A DNA stretch of 64,000 nucleotides from Lachnospiraceae bacterium (GTDB lineage Bacteria; Bacillota; Clostridia; Lachnospirales; Lachnospiraceae), in the NCBI GenBank assembly GCA_017469275.1, contig JAFUGT010000154.1, positions 1 to 64,000 on the forward strand, in the 5' to 3' direction. How positions within the stretch are numbered: the stretch's first letter is position 1; every line of letters starts with the position of its first letter. Position numbers and translations under genes: made by a program. Shown piece by piece: positions 54,823 to 63,578 of this stretch. The notes under the pieces were generated by a model. The model searched no databases and was not told the origin of the DNA. It was given only the letters and a program-made list of their open reading frames with translations.

Positions 54823-55509
54823 ATGAATATTATACAATCAATTAAGAATCTGAACAAATATGAATTATTATTATGGATGTGCTCTGTTCTTTTGCTCACC
54901 ATAACATTTATTATCAATCCCAACAAGGATTTGCTTAACTTTATTGCAACCATAGTTGGAGTAACATCTCTTATTCTCAACGCAAAAGGGGATGCATTAG
55001 GTCAGGTGCTGATGGTGATTTTTTCTATACTATACGGAATCATTTCTTTCAAATTCAGATATTATGGAGAAATGATAACATATGTGGGAATGACGGGTCC
55101 GATTGCGGCACTTTCTGTTGTCACCTGGCTTAGAAATCCATACAGTGAGCGAGAGGTGAAAGTCAGTCACATGAACTTGAAAAAGTGGGTATTACTTACA
55201 CTTAGCACGATTGCTGTCACCTGGTTGTTTTATTACATACTTAGGTATTTTGATACACCGAATCTGTTTTTTTCCACAATATCTATAACTACAAGTTTCG
55301 CAGCCGCGACGCTTACAATGCTTCGCAGCCCGTATTATGCTGTTTTTTACAGTTTGAATGATATTATACTTATTATCCTGTGGGTGTTGGCTACACTTGA
55401 AACACCATCTTATTATACGATGATACTTTGCTTTGTGGTATTTTTGATAAATGATATATATGGCTATTATAGTTGGAGAAAAATGAGAAAACGTCAGGAA
55501 GGGTGGTAA
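54823..55509 (+). CDS. pnuC: Nicotinamide riboside/mononucleotide transporter PnuC
   Basis: 228 residues with seven membrane segments, as expected. Family marks are GVTSLILNAKGDALGQVLMV, a YGEMITYVGMTGP region and LNDIILIILW near the end. PnuC takes up nicotinamide riboside for NAD synthesis by facilitated diffusion. AGGAGG (54804-54809) lies 13 nt before ATG 54823; TTG 54814 lies only 4 nt away and would add three residues. No NAD riboswitch or nadR gene is seen nearby. Confidence 0.9.
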   Translation: MNIIQSIKNLNKYELLLWMCSVLLLTITFIINPNKDLLNFIATIVGVTSLILNAKGDALGQVLMVIFSILYGIISFKFRYYGEMITYVGMTGPIAALSVVTWLRNPYSEREVKVSHMNLKKWVLLTLSTIAVTWLFYYILRYFDTPNLFFSTISITTSFAAATLTMLRSPYYAVFYSLNDIILIILWVLATLETPSYYTMILCFVVFLINDIYGYYSWRKMRKRQEGW

Positions 55510-55534
55510 ACATTACCGGTATTATTTAGAAATA

Positions 55535-55585
55535 TGTTGTGTTATGATTTTTTCGTAACATAATTAACATATGCGTAACACAACA
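55535..55585. repeat. 10-bp perfect inverted repeat with nested direct repeat after pnuC
   Basis: TGTTGTGTTA (55535-55544) and TAACACAACA (55576-55585) are exact complements. CGTAACA occurs at 55554-55560 and 55574-55580, so two pairings compete for the left arm. A run of six T sits in the left part of the loop. It may be a regulatory site or weak terminator. Confidence 0.5.
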
Positions 55586-55711
55586 GAGAATTATTGGACT
55601 GTAAGAAAGGTGTGAGATTATATTATTAAAGGGATGTTGTGTATCGTGTAGAACTTTAACGGTATCTATGTAGTTGTATGGATGCTGTACTTTTACAGGA
55701 GGTAAGGTGTT

Positions 55712-56893
55712 ATGAGAAATCGTAAAATAGTGGCAGCGATGATGACGTTTGTCATGACTGTCAGTATATACTCGCCTGTACAGGCGGCAGGATATTGTTT
55801 AAATGGAAATGGAAGCTGTCCGCAGAGCATGGCGGGCGATAGCTACTCGGATAATAATGCTTTAAATGTCATATTAAGTAACAATAGCTGTAACAACGGT
55901 GATTGTGCTCAGGGAGCATCTTATAACGACAGCTGTAACAATGGTAATTGTGTCAAAAGAGTATTTGGTGGCGGCGACTGCTATGATAATAGTAATAAAG
56001 CTGAAAATAATTGTAATAACTCCGACAATAACTGTAGCGCGAAGAATGAAAACGAATATGGAAATAGTGGAAACACATGTAAGATCGTAATTGGTGGTAA
56101 CGGTAATTCATGTAATAGTGCAACAGACATAATAAAGAAATATATCACAGGTAATGGTTCGAAGAAAACACAGTCAAAAGAACAAATAAAGGCGGCTGAT
56201 GATACAGCATGCCGTCAATCCATGGTAGGAAGTAATGCCGGTCAGTCTGTGCCAAAGAACAATAGTGTATGTAAGCCGACAGTGCAGAATAATACAACAG
56301 AGCAGGCATCTGCACAAAGTACATCAGAGAAATCGGATAATCGGTACACTGCCGAGAGATCAACTGTGGAACGACTGATGAATCAGACGACTAAAGAACA
56401 GCGTGCTACACAGGGGACAACGGAGCAGATAGATGTTGAGAAGGAAAAAACTACAGAGGCTGCTACATCTTATGAAACAGATAAAGAGGAGCTGGTAGTA
56501 AGTGCAATGAGTGAAGAACAGGAGATAAACGCCGGACAGGTTTTAGATATAGTCAACCGTAATCGCTCATCTGCCGGACTTCATTCGCTAAAACTGGATG
56601 CAGATTTATGCGCTGCGGCTCAGATAAGGGCAAATGAGATTGTGAGTTCATTTTCTCACACAAGACCTGACGGCAGAAAATTTAGCACTGTACTTTCTGA
56701 TAATGGAATAAGATTTACTGCGGCAGGAGAGAACATTGCCTGGGGCCAGACTTCTCCGGAACAGGTGATGAACGCATGGATGAACAGTGACGGACATAGG
56801 GCCAATATAATGAATGTTACATATACAAAATTGGGAGTCGGTCATGTTACAGTTGCAGGAAGACAATACTGGGTACAGTTGTTTTCGTACTAA
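55712..56893 (+). CDS. Secreted CAP-domain (SCP/PR1-like) protein with Cys/Asn-rich region
   Basis: 393 residues. A signal peptide covers about 1-26 (cut near VQAA). Residues about 30-140 are rich in Asn, Ser, Gly and Cys, with repeated SCNNGDC and SCNNGNC, unusual for a clostridial secreted protein. A Thr/Gln/Glu-rich linker (about 145-265) follows. The C-terminal CAP domain (about 273-393) has LVNRNR-like VLDIVNRNRSSAGL, SHTRPDGR, GENIAWG and MNSDGHRANIMN, with the conserved histidines and glutamates. Bacterial CAP proteins are thought to act at the cell wall. GGAGG precedes ATG. Confidence 0.85.
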   Translation: MRNRKIVAAMMTFVMTVSIYSPVQAAGYCLNGNGSCPQSMAGDSYSDNNALNVILSNNSCNNGDCAQGASYNDSCNNGNCVKRVFGGGDCYDNSNKAENNCNNSDNNCSAKNENEYGNSGNTCKIVIGGNGNSCNSATDIIKKYITGNGSKKTQSKEQIKAADDTACRQSMVGSNAGQSVPKNNSVCKPTVQNNTTEQASAQSTSEKSDNRYTAERSTVERLMNQTTKEQRATQGTTEQIDVEKEKTTEAATSYETDKEELVVSAMSEEQEINAGQVLDIVNRNRSSAGLHSLKLDADLCAAAQIRANEIVSSFSHTRPDGRKFSTVLSDNGIRFTAAGENIAWGQTSPEQVMNAWMNSDGHRANIMNVTYTKLGVGHVTVAGRQYWVQLFSY

Positions 56894-56948
56894 ATAGCCA
56901 AAAGAAATAAATGTATAGGTTCAAGATTTCGAGAATCTATACGTGACT

Positions 56949-56975
56949 AAAGGAGGACTTGTCGGTCCTCCTTTT
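56949..56975 (+). terminator. Intrinsic terminator after the CAP gene
   Basis: AAAGGAGGAC-TTGTCG-GTCCTCCTTTT, a perfect 10-bp stem. Confidence 0.92.
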
Positions 56976-57125
56976 GGTTATAAATAGAATCTATACAACT
57001 GATTTTTGTTTTAATGCCACTTGTAATACATTTGAAAAATTAATGTTTGCATCTTTGGTGTGGCAGTTTATAAGAATCTATGTTACAATAGATATTATTT
57101 TGAAAGAGAATGGGGGGTGCAACTT

Positions 57126-58781
57126 ATGTATGATTGTCCTGCATGTGGGGGTAATCTGAAGTTCGATATCGAATCGCAGCAGCTTGCTTGCGGATATTGC
57201 AATGCCAAGTATGATCCTTATAAGATTACAAAGGATAAAGATGGTGAAGAACAGAAGGATTTTGAGGTTACGATTTTTACCTGTCCTCAATGTGGTGGAG
57301 AGATATTGAGTACTGATAATACTGCAGCCGGGTTCTGCAGCTTTTGTGGTGCCTCAACGATACTTTCAAGTCGTATAACAAGGGAGAAAAAACCGAATTA
57401 TATAATTCCGTTTCAAAAGACAAAAGAAGATTGTAAGCGTGAATATCAGAAGCTAATGAGAATGTTCATATATGCACCTTCTCATCTTAAGAATCCGGAT
57501 AAGGTTAATGGTTTTCGCGGAATATATATGCCATACTGGGTGTATTTCTATTCCCAAAAAACTCATCTCTTACTAAATGGCAGCAAGAGCCATAGAAGTG
57601 GAGATTATATAATTACAAAACATTATGATTTGTCGGGAGAGCTTGATGCATATTATAAGGGAATATCCTATGACGGCTCATCCTCTTTTGCAGATCGTAT
57701 AAGTGAGAGTATAGCTCCATATGATGTTAAGAATATGAAGGAATTTACACCTTCCATACTGAGTGGCTTTTATGCTGATACCAATGATTTGGATAAAAAA
57801 TTATACAGTGCTGATGCTAAGGCGATAGCCAATGATGAGACGTCTAAATTTGTTAAGAAGAATAAGGAATTTTCAAAGTATTCTGTTTCGATTCCGAAGG
57901 ATCCAAGTAACAGTTTTAATACGACATTGGAATCATGTGATCTTGCGATGTTTCCGGTATGGTTCATGTCGTATAAGAATGGTGATCGCGTTTCCTATGC
58001 TACGGTCAACGGACAGACGGGTAAGATTTTTGCGGATCTTCCGGTATCAATACCCAAATTTCTTATTGGAGCATTGGTAATAGCAATTCCGATTTTCTTC
58101 CTGCTGAATGCTTTTCTTACAATAATTCCGACTATATTAGTATCATTCGTTGCAGTGCTTGCGATGATAGTAGGAATCATTTATACGGTGGAGCTTAAGA
58201 AGATTGCAACCAAAGAAAATGGTGAGGATGATAAAGGTAAGCAGGAAGCGGACAGACTTGCAAGGATTCGAAAAGAAAAGAAAGAAAGAGAAGCTGCAAA
58301 GGCAGCGGGAATTGAACCGCCGGGAAAATCTGCTAAAACAAAGAATAAGAATCCGGAAAAAAAGAAAACCAAGAAAAAGGATGATACCCTTAAGACTATT
58401 TTGATAATGTTTGCTATACTTGTTTTTGCGGGTCCGGCATTTACGATAATTATTGGTATTATTGCCTTCTTTGGGAAAGTGGCTGCATGTATGGTGTCGC
58501 TGGTGACCGTCATTATCTGTCTTATCTCGAATTTTGGACAAATAAAGCGTATTGATGCTAAGAAGGGGTTGCCGGCTACATTGTATGTACTTATAGCTGA
58601 TTCCATAGCTCTGACAGTGGGAGCTGCAAATCCTGTACATGATGCCTACTACTATTCTGTAGTAATTCTAATGCTTGTTGCTATTGCGGTTGCTCTTATA
58701 GATCTCATTGGATGTTATAACATTTATGCAACAAGAAAATTACCTCAGTTCGATTATCAGGGAGGTGATGACAATGCATAA
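57126..58781 (+). CDS. Double zinc-ribbon membrane protein, unknown function
   Basis: 551 residues. Two zinc ribbons open the protein: CPACGG with CGYC (residues about 4-25), and CPQCGG with CSFCG (about 52-78). A soluble region (about 85-330) includes YIIPFQKTKEDCKREY and MPYWVYFY. Membrane segments lie at about 325-345, 350-375, 432-460, 465-480 and 495-540, interrupted by a highly charged cytoplasmic stretch (about 385-430). The start at ATG 57126 has GGGGGGTG. It overlaps the TPM gene by 8 bp. Similar ribbon-TM proteins occur beside TPM or LemA genes in clostridia. I infer a membrane quality-control or envelope role only from this. Confidence 0.7.
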   Translation: MYDCPACGGNLKFDIESQQLACGYCNAKYDPYKITKDKDGEEQKDFEVTIFTCPQCGGEILSTDNTAAGFCSFCGASTILSSRITREKKPNYIIPFQKTKEDCKREYQKLMRMFIYAPSHLKNPDKVNGFRGIYMPYWVYFYSQKTHLLLNGSKSHRSGDYIITKHYDLSGELDAYYKGISYDGSSSFADRISESIAPYDVKNMKEFTPSILSGFYADTNDLDKKLYSADAKAIANDETSKFVKKNKEFSKYSVSIPKDPSNSFNTTLESCDLAMFPVWFMSYKNGDRVSYATVNGQTGKIFADLPVSIPKFLIGALVIAIPIFFLLNAFLTIIPTILVSFVAVLAMIVGIIYTVELKKIATKENGEDDKGKQEADRLARIRKEKKEREAAKAAGIEPPGKSAKTKNKNPEKKKTKKKDDTLKTILIMFAILVFAGPAFTIIIGIIAFFGKVAACMVSLVTVIICLISNFGQIKRIDAKKGLPATLYVLIADSIALTVGAANPVHDAYYYSVVILMLVAIAVALIDLIGCYNIYATRKLPQFDYQGGDDNA

Positions 58782-59706
58782 TGGTATGAGAGCATATTTA
58801 TCTTATGGAACTAAAAAGATAACAAGAAAAAGTATAATCGGCTTGATATGTATTTGTCTTATGGCGACATTATTATTGCCATATGGTGTGTTGGCTTCAG
58901 ATACAGCAGATGACATTGCTGATACAACCGGGGCAGAGGTCGGCGAAGATACGGAGTCGGTTGGCGATACTGATGAAGTGGATGAAACAAATGCTTCGAA
59001 ATTATACGAATATGTCAACTCTGATAATGGATACAGAGCATTTATCGATGATCAGGCGAATCTGTTAAATGAATCAGAGAAAAATGATCTTCTCTCAGAA
59101 ATGGAAAAGATTACTGCCTATGGCAATGCAGCATTTAATTCTATAGACGCCAATTCGAGCAGTGTTGAAAGTTATGCCAGCGGTTATTACCATAACAAAT
59201 TCGATGCTGACAGTGGTGTGCTGTTTCTTATAGATATGGACAACAGAAAAATATATATCTTCAGTGATGGGGAAATCTATAAGATAATAACAAAGTCCTA
59301 TGCCAATACTATAACGGACAATGTGTACACCTACGCATCTGATTCTGAGTATTATAAATGTGCTTCTGAAGCGTTCTCGCAGATATATACACTGTTAGAC
59401 GGAAGAAGAATAGCACAGCCGATGAAGTACGTAAGTAATATACTTTTGGCACTTGTGTGCTCTTTGCTTGTTAATTATATCGTTGTCAGATTATATGCAA
59501 GAGCAAAAACACCGAGCAGAAATGAACTGCTTGACGGTATGTTTGTCAATAAAGAGATTAACAATGCTAAGGCGGTATTCACACACGAAACTAAGAAATA
59601 TGACCCGATTGAAACAGGCAGCTCCGGAGGCGGCGGAGGTCACAGCGGAGGTGGCGGAGGAGGCGGAGGTCACAGTTCCGGTGGCGGAGGTGGTCACAGC
59701 TTCTGA
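58774..59706 (+). CDS. TPM-domain membrane protein (YgcG-like) with Gly/His-rich tail
   Basis: 310 residues. The start at ATG 58774 has GGGAGGTG and overlaps the previous gene. A signal peptide or anchor covers about 16-40. An acidic stretch (about 42-72) leads to a TPM domain (about 85-215: ANLLNESEKNDLLSEMEKI, GVLFLIDMDNRKIYIFSDG). A second membrane segment lies at about 228-248. The tail after 285 is Gly/His/Ser-rich, with GGGGHSGGGG repeats that could bind metal. TPM proteins of bacteria include putative phosphatases and photosystem repair factors. It works most likely with the zinc-ribbon protein. Confidence 0.85.
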   Translation: MHNGMRAYLSYGTKKITRKSIIGLICICLMATLLLPYGVLASDTADDIADTTGAEVGEDTESVGDTDEVDETNASKLYEYVNSDNGYRAFIDDQANLLNESEKNDLLSEMEKITAYGNAAFNSIDANSSSVESYASGYYHNKFDADSGVLFLIDMDNRKIYIFSDGEIYKIITKSYANTITDNVYTYASDSEYYKCASEAFSQIYTLLDGRRIAQPMKYVSNILLALVCSLLVNYIVVRLYARAKTPSRNELLDGMFVNKEINNAKAVFTHETKKYDPIETGSSGGGGGHSGGGGGGGGHSSGGGGGHSF

Positions 59707-59815
59707 AGCGTGCATAAGATTTGCCGGTTACGGGCATTCGTTCTGCACGGACCGAAGCGGAGCGTAGACCATTAATTCATACTGCTTATTATGTAAGCAC
59801 AAAGCAGTTATGACT

Positions 59816-59840
59816 TTTGACACTTATATCATAATATTAG
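59816..59840 (+). repeat. TTTGACAC element, copy C (upstream of the methyltransferase gene)
   Basis: TTTGACACTTATATCATAAT followed by ATTAG, ending 17 bp before ATG 59858. See the copies at 26331 and 44701. Confidence 0.5.
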
Positions 59841-59857
59841 AAATACGGGCAGAATAT

Positions 59858-60649
59858 ATGGCTAAGCAGATGACAGAACTGGAAAAATATTATAACAAAT
59901 TCAATGAGGATAAACGTTTACTATCCCGGCATGGACAGGTTGAATACATAACCTCAATGAAGTACATTCATGAAGTGTTAGCGGAATATGATGAACCTAA
60001 GATAATAGATATCGGTGCGGGTACGGGTAGGTACAGCGTTGCACTTGCCAAAGAGGGATATGATGTAACGGCGGTAGAATTGGTCAGATATAATCTGGGA
60101 ATACTCAAGCAAAAAGGAAGTTCGGTTAAGGCTTATCAGGGAAATGCGATGAATCTCAAACGCTTTGATGACGAGAGCTTTGATGTGACATTACTTTTCG
60201 GACCGATGTATCATTTATTTTCCTTTGAAGATAAAGTTAAAGCATTGTCAGAGGCTAAACGTGTCACAAAGACCGGTGGAACTGTTATGGTCGCATACTG
60301 TATGAATGAGTATTGTGTACTCATGTATGCCTTTAAGGAGGGTAAACTTAAAGAGTGTATGGATGGCGGAAGATTAACAGAAGATTTTCATTCCGTTTCC
60401 TCAGAAAAGGATTTGTACGATTATGTACGGATTGAGGATATTGACAGTCTTAATGAAGCGGCAGGATTATCACGTATTAAGATAATCTCGCCTGATGGGC
60501 CGACTGATTATATGAGACCGATTATCAATGCCATGGATGAGGATACATTTAATGAGTATATAAGATATCATTTATCTGTCTGTGAAAGAAAAGATTTGAT
60601 TGGTGCAGGTGCACATACACTGGATATACTTAGAAAGAATCGTATATAA
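59858..60649 (+). CDS. Class I SAM-dependent methyltransferase
   Basis: 263 residues. The SAM-binding glycine motif is IIDIGAGTGRYSVALAKEG (about residues 49-67), followed by VTAVELV (acidic end of strand 2) and FDVTLLFGPMYHL (motif IV region, about 110-122). The cap and substrate region give no clear specificity. The ribosome binding site is weak; an upstream start at 59810 would run through the TTTGACAC repeat and is unlikely. It lies 21 bp ahead of the sigma-like gene, so the two are probably co-transcribed. Confidence 0.85.
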   Translation: MAKQMTELEKYYNKFNEDKRLLSRHGQVEYITSMKYIHEVLAEYDEPKIIDIGAGTGRYSVALAKEGYDVTAVELVRYNLGILKQKGSSVKAYQGNAMNLKRFDDESFDVTLLFGPMYHLFSFEDKVKALSEAKRVTKTGGTVMVAYCMNEYCVLMYAFKEGKLKECMDGGRLTEDFHSVSSEKDLYDYVRIEDIDSLNEAAGLSRIKIISPDGPTDYMRPIINAMDEDTFNEYIRYHLSVCERKDLIGAGAHTLDILRKNRI

Positions 60650-60670
60650 AATAAACGGAAGGTAATATTA

Positions 60671-61456
60671 ATGACGGATCAGAATACATTTACAGAGGTT
60701 TTAAGAGAAGTTGCGAAGATAATCAGAACTTCTGAATCACCTATGTCCGAAGAAGAGATTATGGCATATTTCGATGATATGGATTTGTCTTTTGGACAGA
60801 AGAAACTGGTACTCGAGTATCTAAATAATATGGATGACGAGTATGATAATGGCAGTACAGATAATAGTATGGAGGATGATAATGGAGAGACCGGGATTGA
60901 TGAAGCTTCGAAGAACTCTAAGGTCCTTAAAGCGTACATGGAAGATTTATCGTTACTTCAAACATATTCGGAAAAAGAAATAATGGAACTATATAAACGC
61001 CTTTTTTCAGGTGAAAGCGAGGTCATAGAGACTTTATCTACCGTATGGCTGAGGAAGGTGTTAGGAATAGCTGAGAAGTATATGGATATCCATTCAAAAG
61101 TGGAGGATCTTATACAGGAAGGCAACATGGCGTTGTTAATGCGACTCAATCAACTGTGTGGGACACCTGACTGTTCTGATGCTGAAAGAGAGTTTTCTGA
61201 GATTGAAGCTGATTTATATAAAGTAATAGAAAAGGGTATAATGGATTATATTTCAGAATGGGATAGTGTAAAGCAGCAGGAAAATACACTTGTAGGAAAG
61301 CTTAGTCTTGTACATGAGGCAGAGACTTTTTTGACAGAGGAAAATGGCGAACCGCCTACGTTAAAGGAATTATCCGGCTTTACTAAAATGCCGGAGGATG
61401 AACTGTTGCTTCTCAAAGATTTTACAATGAAACTCCAAGAGTCCAAAGGACGATAG
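60671..61456 (+). CDS. Sigma-70-like protein lacking region 4
   Basis: 261 residues. Residues about 5-55 resemble sigma region 1.1 (FTEVLREVAKIIRTSESPMS, then EEIMAYFDDMDL). After an acidic spacer, about 88-115 resemble region 1.2 (YMEDLSLLQTYSEKEIMELY), and about 120-160 region 2.1-2.2 (WLRKVLGIAEKYMD, then DLIQEGNMALLMRL), the core-polymerase contact. The part where regions 2.3-2.4 should be is diverged and lacks the aromatic melting residues. Residues about 215-255 look like region 3 (ENGEPPTLKELSGFTKMPED). The protein stops there, with no region 4 helix-turn-helix. It may bind polymerase without reading promoters. GGAAGG precedes ATG. A two-component system follows 58 bp later. Confidence 0.65.
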   Translation: MTDQNTFTEVLREVAKIIRTSESPMSEEEIMAYFDDMDLSFGQKKLVLEYLNNMDDEYDNGSTDNSMEDDNGETGIDEASKNSKVLKAYMEDLSLLQTYSEKEIMELYKRLFSGESEVIETLSTVWLRKVLGIAEKYMDIHSKVEDLIQEGNMALLMRLNQLCGTPDCSDAEREFSEIEADLYKVIEKGIMDYISEWDSVKQQENTLVGKLSLVHEAETFLTEENGEPPTLKELSGFTKMPEDELLLLKDFTMKLQESKGR

Positions 61457-61514
61457 GCGAGCTTAGCATAGTCGTTTACAGAAAAAGCAGAGATGGTCAA
61501 AAAGAGGTATAACG

Positions 61515-62207
61515 ATGGAAAATAGTATTAAGATTCTTGTTGCGGATGATGCAAAAGATATTCGGGATGTTGTCAGAATAATGTTGGAAAATGCGGGGTA
61601 TGAGGTAATCTTTGCGATTAATGGGAAGGAAGCTGTTGAGAAGTATGATGAATCGATAAGTCTTGTTATTTTAGATGTGATGATGCCGAAGTTAAGCGGA
61701 ATAGATGCCTGTGCAAAGATAAGAGAAATGGCTGATGTACCAATTCTTTTTCTGACTGCAAAATCTGCTGAGTCGGATATGGTGGAAGGCTTTGAGGCGG
61801 GGGGAGATGATTACCTGACAAAACCATTTTCTTCCACAGAATTATTGCTTAGAGTGAAAGCTCTTTTAAAGAGACCTCATATGAAAAATACCGGGGATAA
61901 AAATGATTCTCAGATAGTTATTCAGGATATAGTTCTAGATAAAGAACTTCAGCAGGTTCTAAGGGATGGAGAGACTATACCATTGACGGAGATAGAATAC
62001 AGGATTTTGCTGCTTCTTGCCTCTAACAGAAATCGTATATTTACTGCAAAGGAGATTTATGAAAATGTTTGGAAAGAAGCATTTTTACCTAATTCTACAA
62101 ATACAGTTATGGTTCATATTAGAAATATAAGAAAGAAATTGGGTGATACCGGACCTACTCCTAAGTATCTGCACAACAGTTGGGGAAGGGGATATAGGGT
62201 TGTCTAA
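61515..62207 (+). CDS. OmpR/PhoB-family response regulator
   Basis: 230 residues. The receiver (about 5-120) has VADDAKD, acceptor Asp in VILDVMMPKLSG (about residue 55), the FLTAKS threonine and LTKPF lysine. The winged-helix DNA-binding domain (about 130-230) has LTEIEYRILLLLASN, VWKEAFLPNSTNTVMVHIRN-like recognition and SWGRGYRV. AAGAGG precedes ATG 61515. The stop overlaps the histidine kinase start by 8 bp. Similar to VanR/VncR-type pairs, which often sense wall stress or peptides. The regulon is unknown. Confidence 0.93.
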   Translation: MENSIKILVADDAKDIRDVVRIMLENAGYEVIFAINGKEAVEKYDESISLVILDVMMPKLSGIDACAKIREMADVPILFLTAKSAESDMVEGFEAGGDDYLTKPFSSTELLLRVKALLKRPHMKNTGDKNDSQIVIQDIVLDKELQQVLRDGETIPLTEIEYRILLLLASNRNRIFTAKEIYENVWKEAFLPNSTNTVMVHIRNIRKKLGDTGPTPKYLHNSWGRGYRVV

Positions 62208-63543
62208 AGTATTAGATGCAATTAAGACAAAATTATTATGGAAATTGCTGGGCTGTATCATGCTTTCAGGAGTAGTGGCGATAGTGATTACCTATTTTAT
62301 CTCCGATTTGGGTAATTATTATATTGATCATACTTTTGACAGCCAGGAGATGAATCGAACTTTTCAATTAAAACATATGGAAGAATTGCAACGCTACGTC
62401 TATGATAATGAGATAACGACTTCTAATATTTCCTTGCTTGAAAAATGGGCGGATAACAATGCGTTAGTATATTTTTCTGTCTATTTGAAAAAGAAAATGA
62501 TATTTAATTCGGATTATAGTTACAGTGATAATGTTGAGCCGGAGGATGTCTTGGAAGAGGAAGATAATAAGGCTTTGGACTTTGATTACTTTTATAAGTT
62601 GGAGTTATCTGACGGCACAATTGTCAGAGTAGACATGTTCTGTTATGATTTCTATAATTACGGATATTATGTACTGGCACTCTCTACTGTGTTGGGAATA
62701 ATAGTTTTTGTTATCATTTTTACAAGATTGATCAACAGAAAACTGGTTTATATTAAGCAGTTGGAAAGAGAGCTTGGTATACTTGAAGGTGGTAATCTGG
62801 AGTATCCTATAACCATTAAGGGCAATGATGAAATAGGAAGTCTTGCAAGGGGAATTGACCAGATGAGGCTTTCAATTATGGAGAATAATATAAAGGAGCA
62901 GAAGGCTCTGCAGGCTAACAAAAATCTTGTTACAGCCATGTCGCATGATCTTAGGACACCGTTGACAACTCTTACCGGATATCTTGAGATATTATCTATG
63001 GATAAGAGCAATGATAAAGAAAAGAGAAAACATTATCTTGATTTGTCAATTCAAAAGACCGGAGAGATAAGGGAACTGTCTGATGAATTATTTGAGTATT
63101 TTCTTGTTTATGAGGAAGAACAACGTACGATAGATGTTGAACCTGTTCCGGCATTTGAACTGGTGGCAGATCTGATAGAAAACCAGTTCTTAGGTCTTGA
63201 GGAGGAAGGATACAGGATAAGCGGTGATAACAGAGTTGGCACTGAGGCCGGTAATTGTCTGATTAACTCTAAATATATGAGAAGAGTACTCAATAATATA
63301 TTATCTAATATAAGCAAATATGCAGAGAATGAGAGTACAATTGAGATAGCTTGTTTTATAGAAAATCAGGAATTACATATTGAAATTTGCAATGTAATAG
63401 GTGACGATATAGATCCACATGAAAGTACAAAAATCGGATTGGTTACTTGCGAGCGAATCATGAAGCTTCATAACGGTAAGTTTGAAGCGTATGAAAAAGA
63501 GAACATATTTGTTAATAAATTAGTTATTCCTATGGAAAAGTAA
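62200..63543 (+). CDS. Sensor histidine kinase, partner of the preceding regulator
   Basis: 447 residues starting most likely at TTG 62200, with GGGGAAGGGG nine bases upstream; an upstream ATG at 62143 lies deep inside the regulator gene. TM1 lies at about 13-33 and TM2 at about 160-182, with an outside domain of about 125 residues between them. HAMP is at about 183-235, the phospho-acceptor His in TAMSHDLRTPLTTLTGY (about 248). The ATPase domain is short: an N-box-like NNILSNISKYAE is present, but the later G-boxes are weak (IGLVTCERIMKLHNG). Coupled translation supports pairing with the regulator. Confidence 0.88.
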   Translation: MSKVLDAIKTKLLWKLLGCIMLSGVVAIVITYFISDLGNYYIDHTFDSQEMNRTFQLKHMEELQRYVYDNEITTSNISLLEKWADNNALVYFSVYLKKKMIFNSDYSYSDNVEPEDVLEEEDNKALDFDYFYKLELSDGTIVRVDMFCYDFYNYGYYVLALSTVLGIIVFVIIFTRLINRKLVYIKQLERELGILEGGNLEYPITIKGNDEIGSLARGIDQMRLSIMENNIKEQKALQANKNLVTAMSHDLRTPLTTLTGYLEILSMDKSNDKEKRKHYLDLSIQKTGEIRELSDELFEYFLVYEEEQRTIDVEPVPAFELVADLIENQFLGLEEEGYRISGDNRVGTEAGNCLINSKYMRRVLNNILSNISKYAENESTIEIACFIENQELHIEICNVIGDDIDPHESTKIGLVTCERIMKLHNGKFEAYEKENIFVNKLVIPMEK

Positions 63544-63578
63544 TAAAGAGTATATAAACAAAGGAAAGGATAAATAGT

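Noticed and set aside
58143..58640. 165-codon minus-strand frame opposite the zinc-ribbon gene
   Set aside because: Cys/Arg-rich antisense translation of a lysine-rich and membrane stretch.
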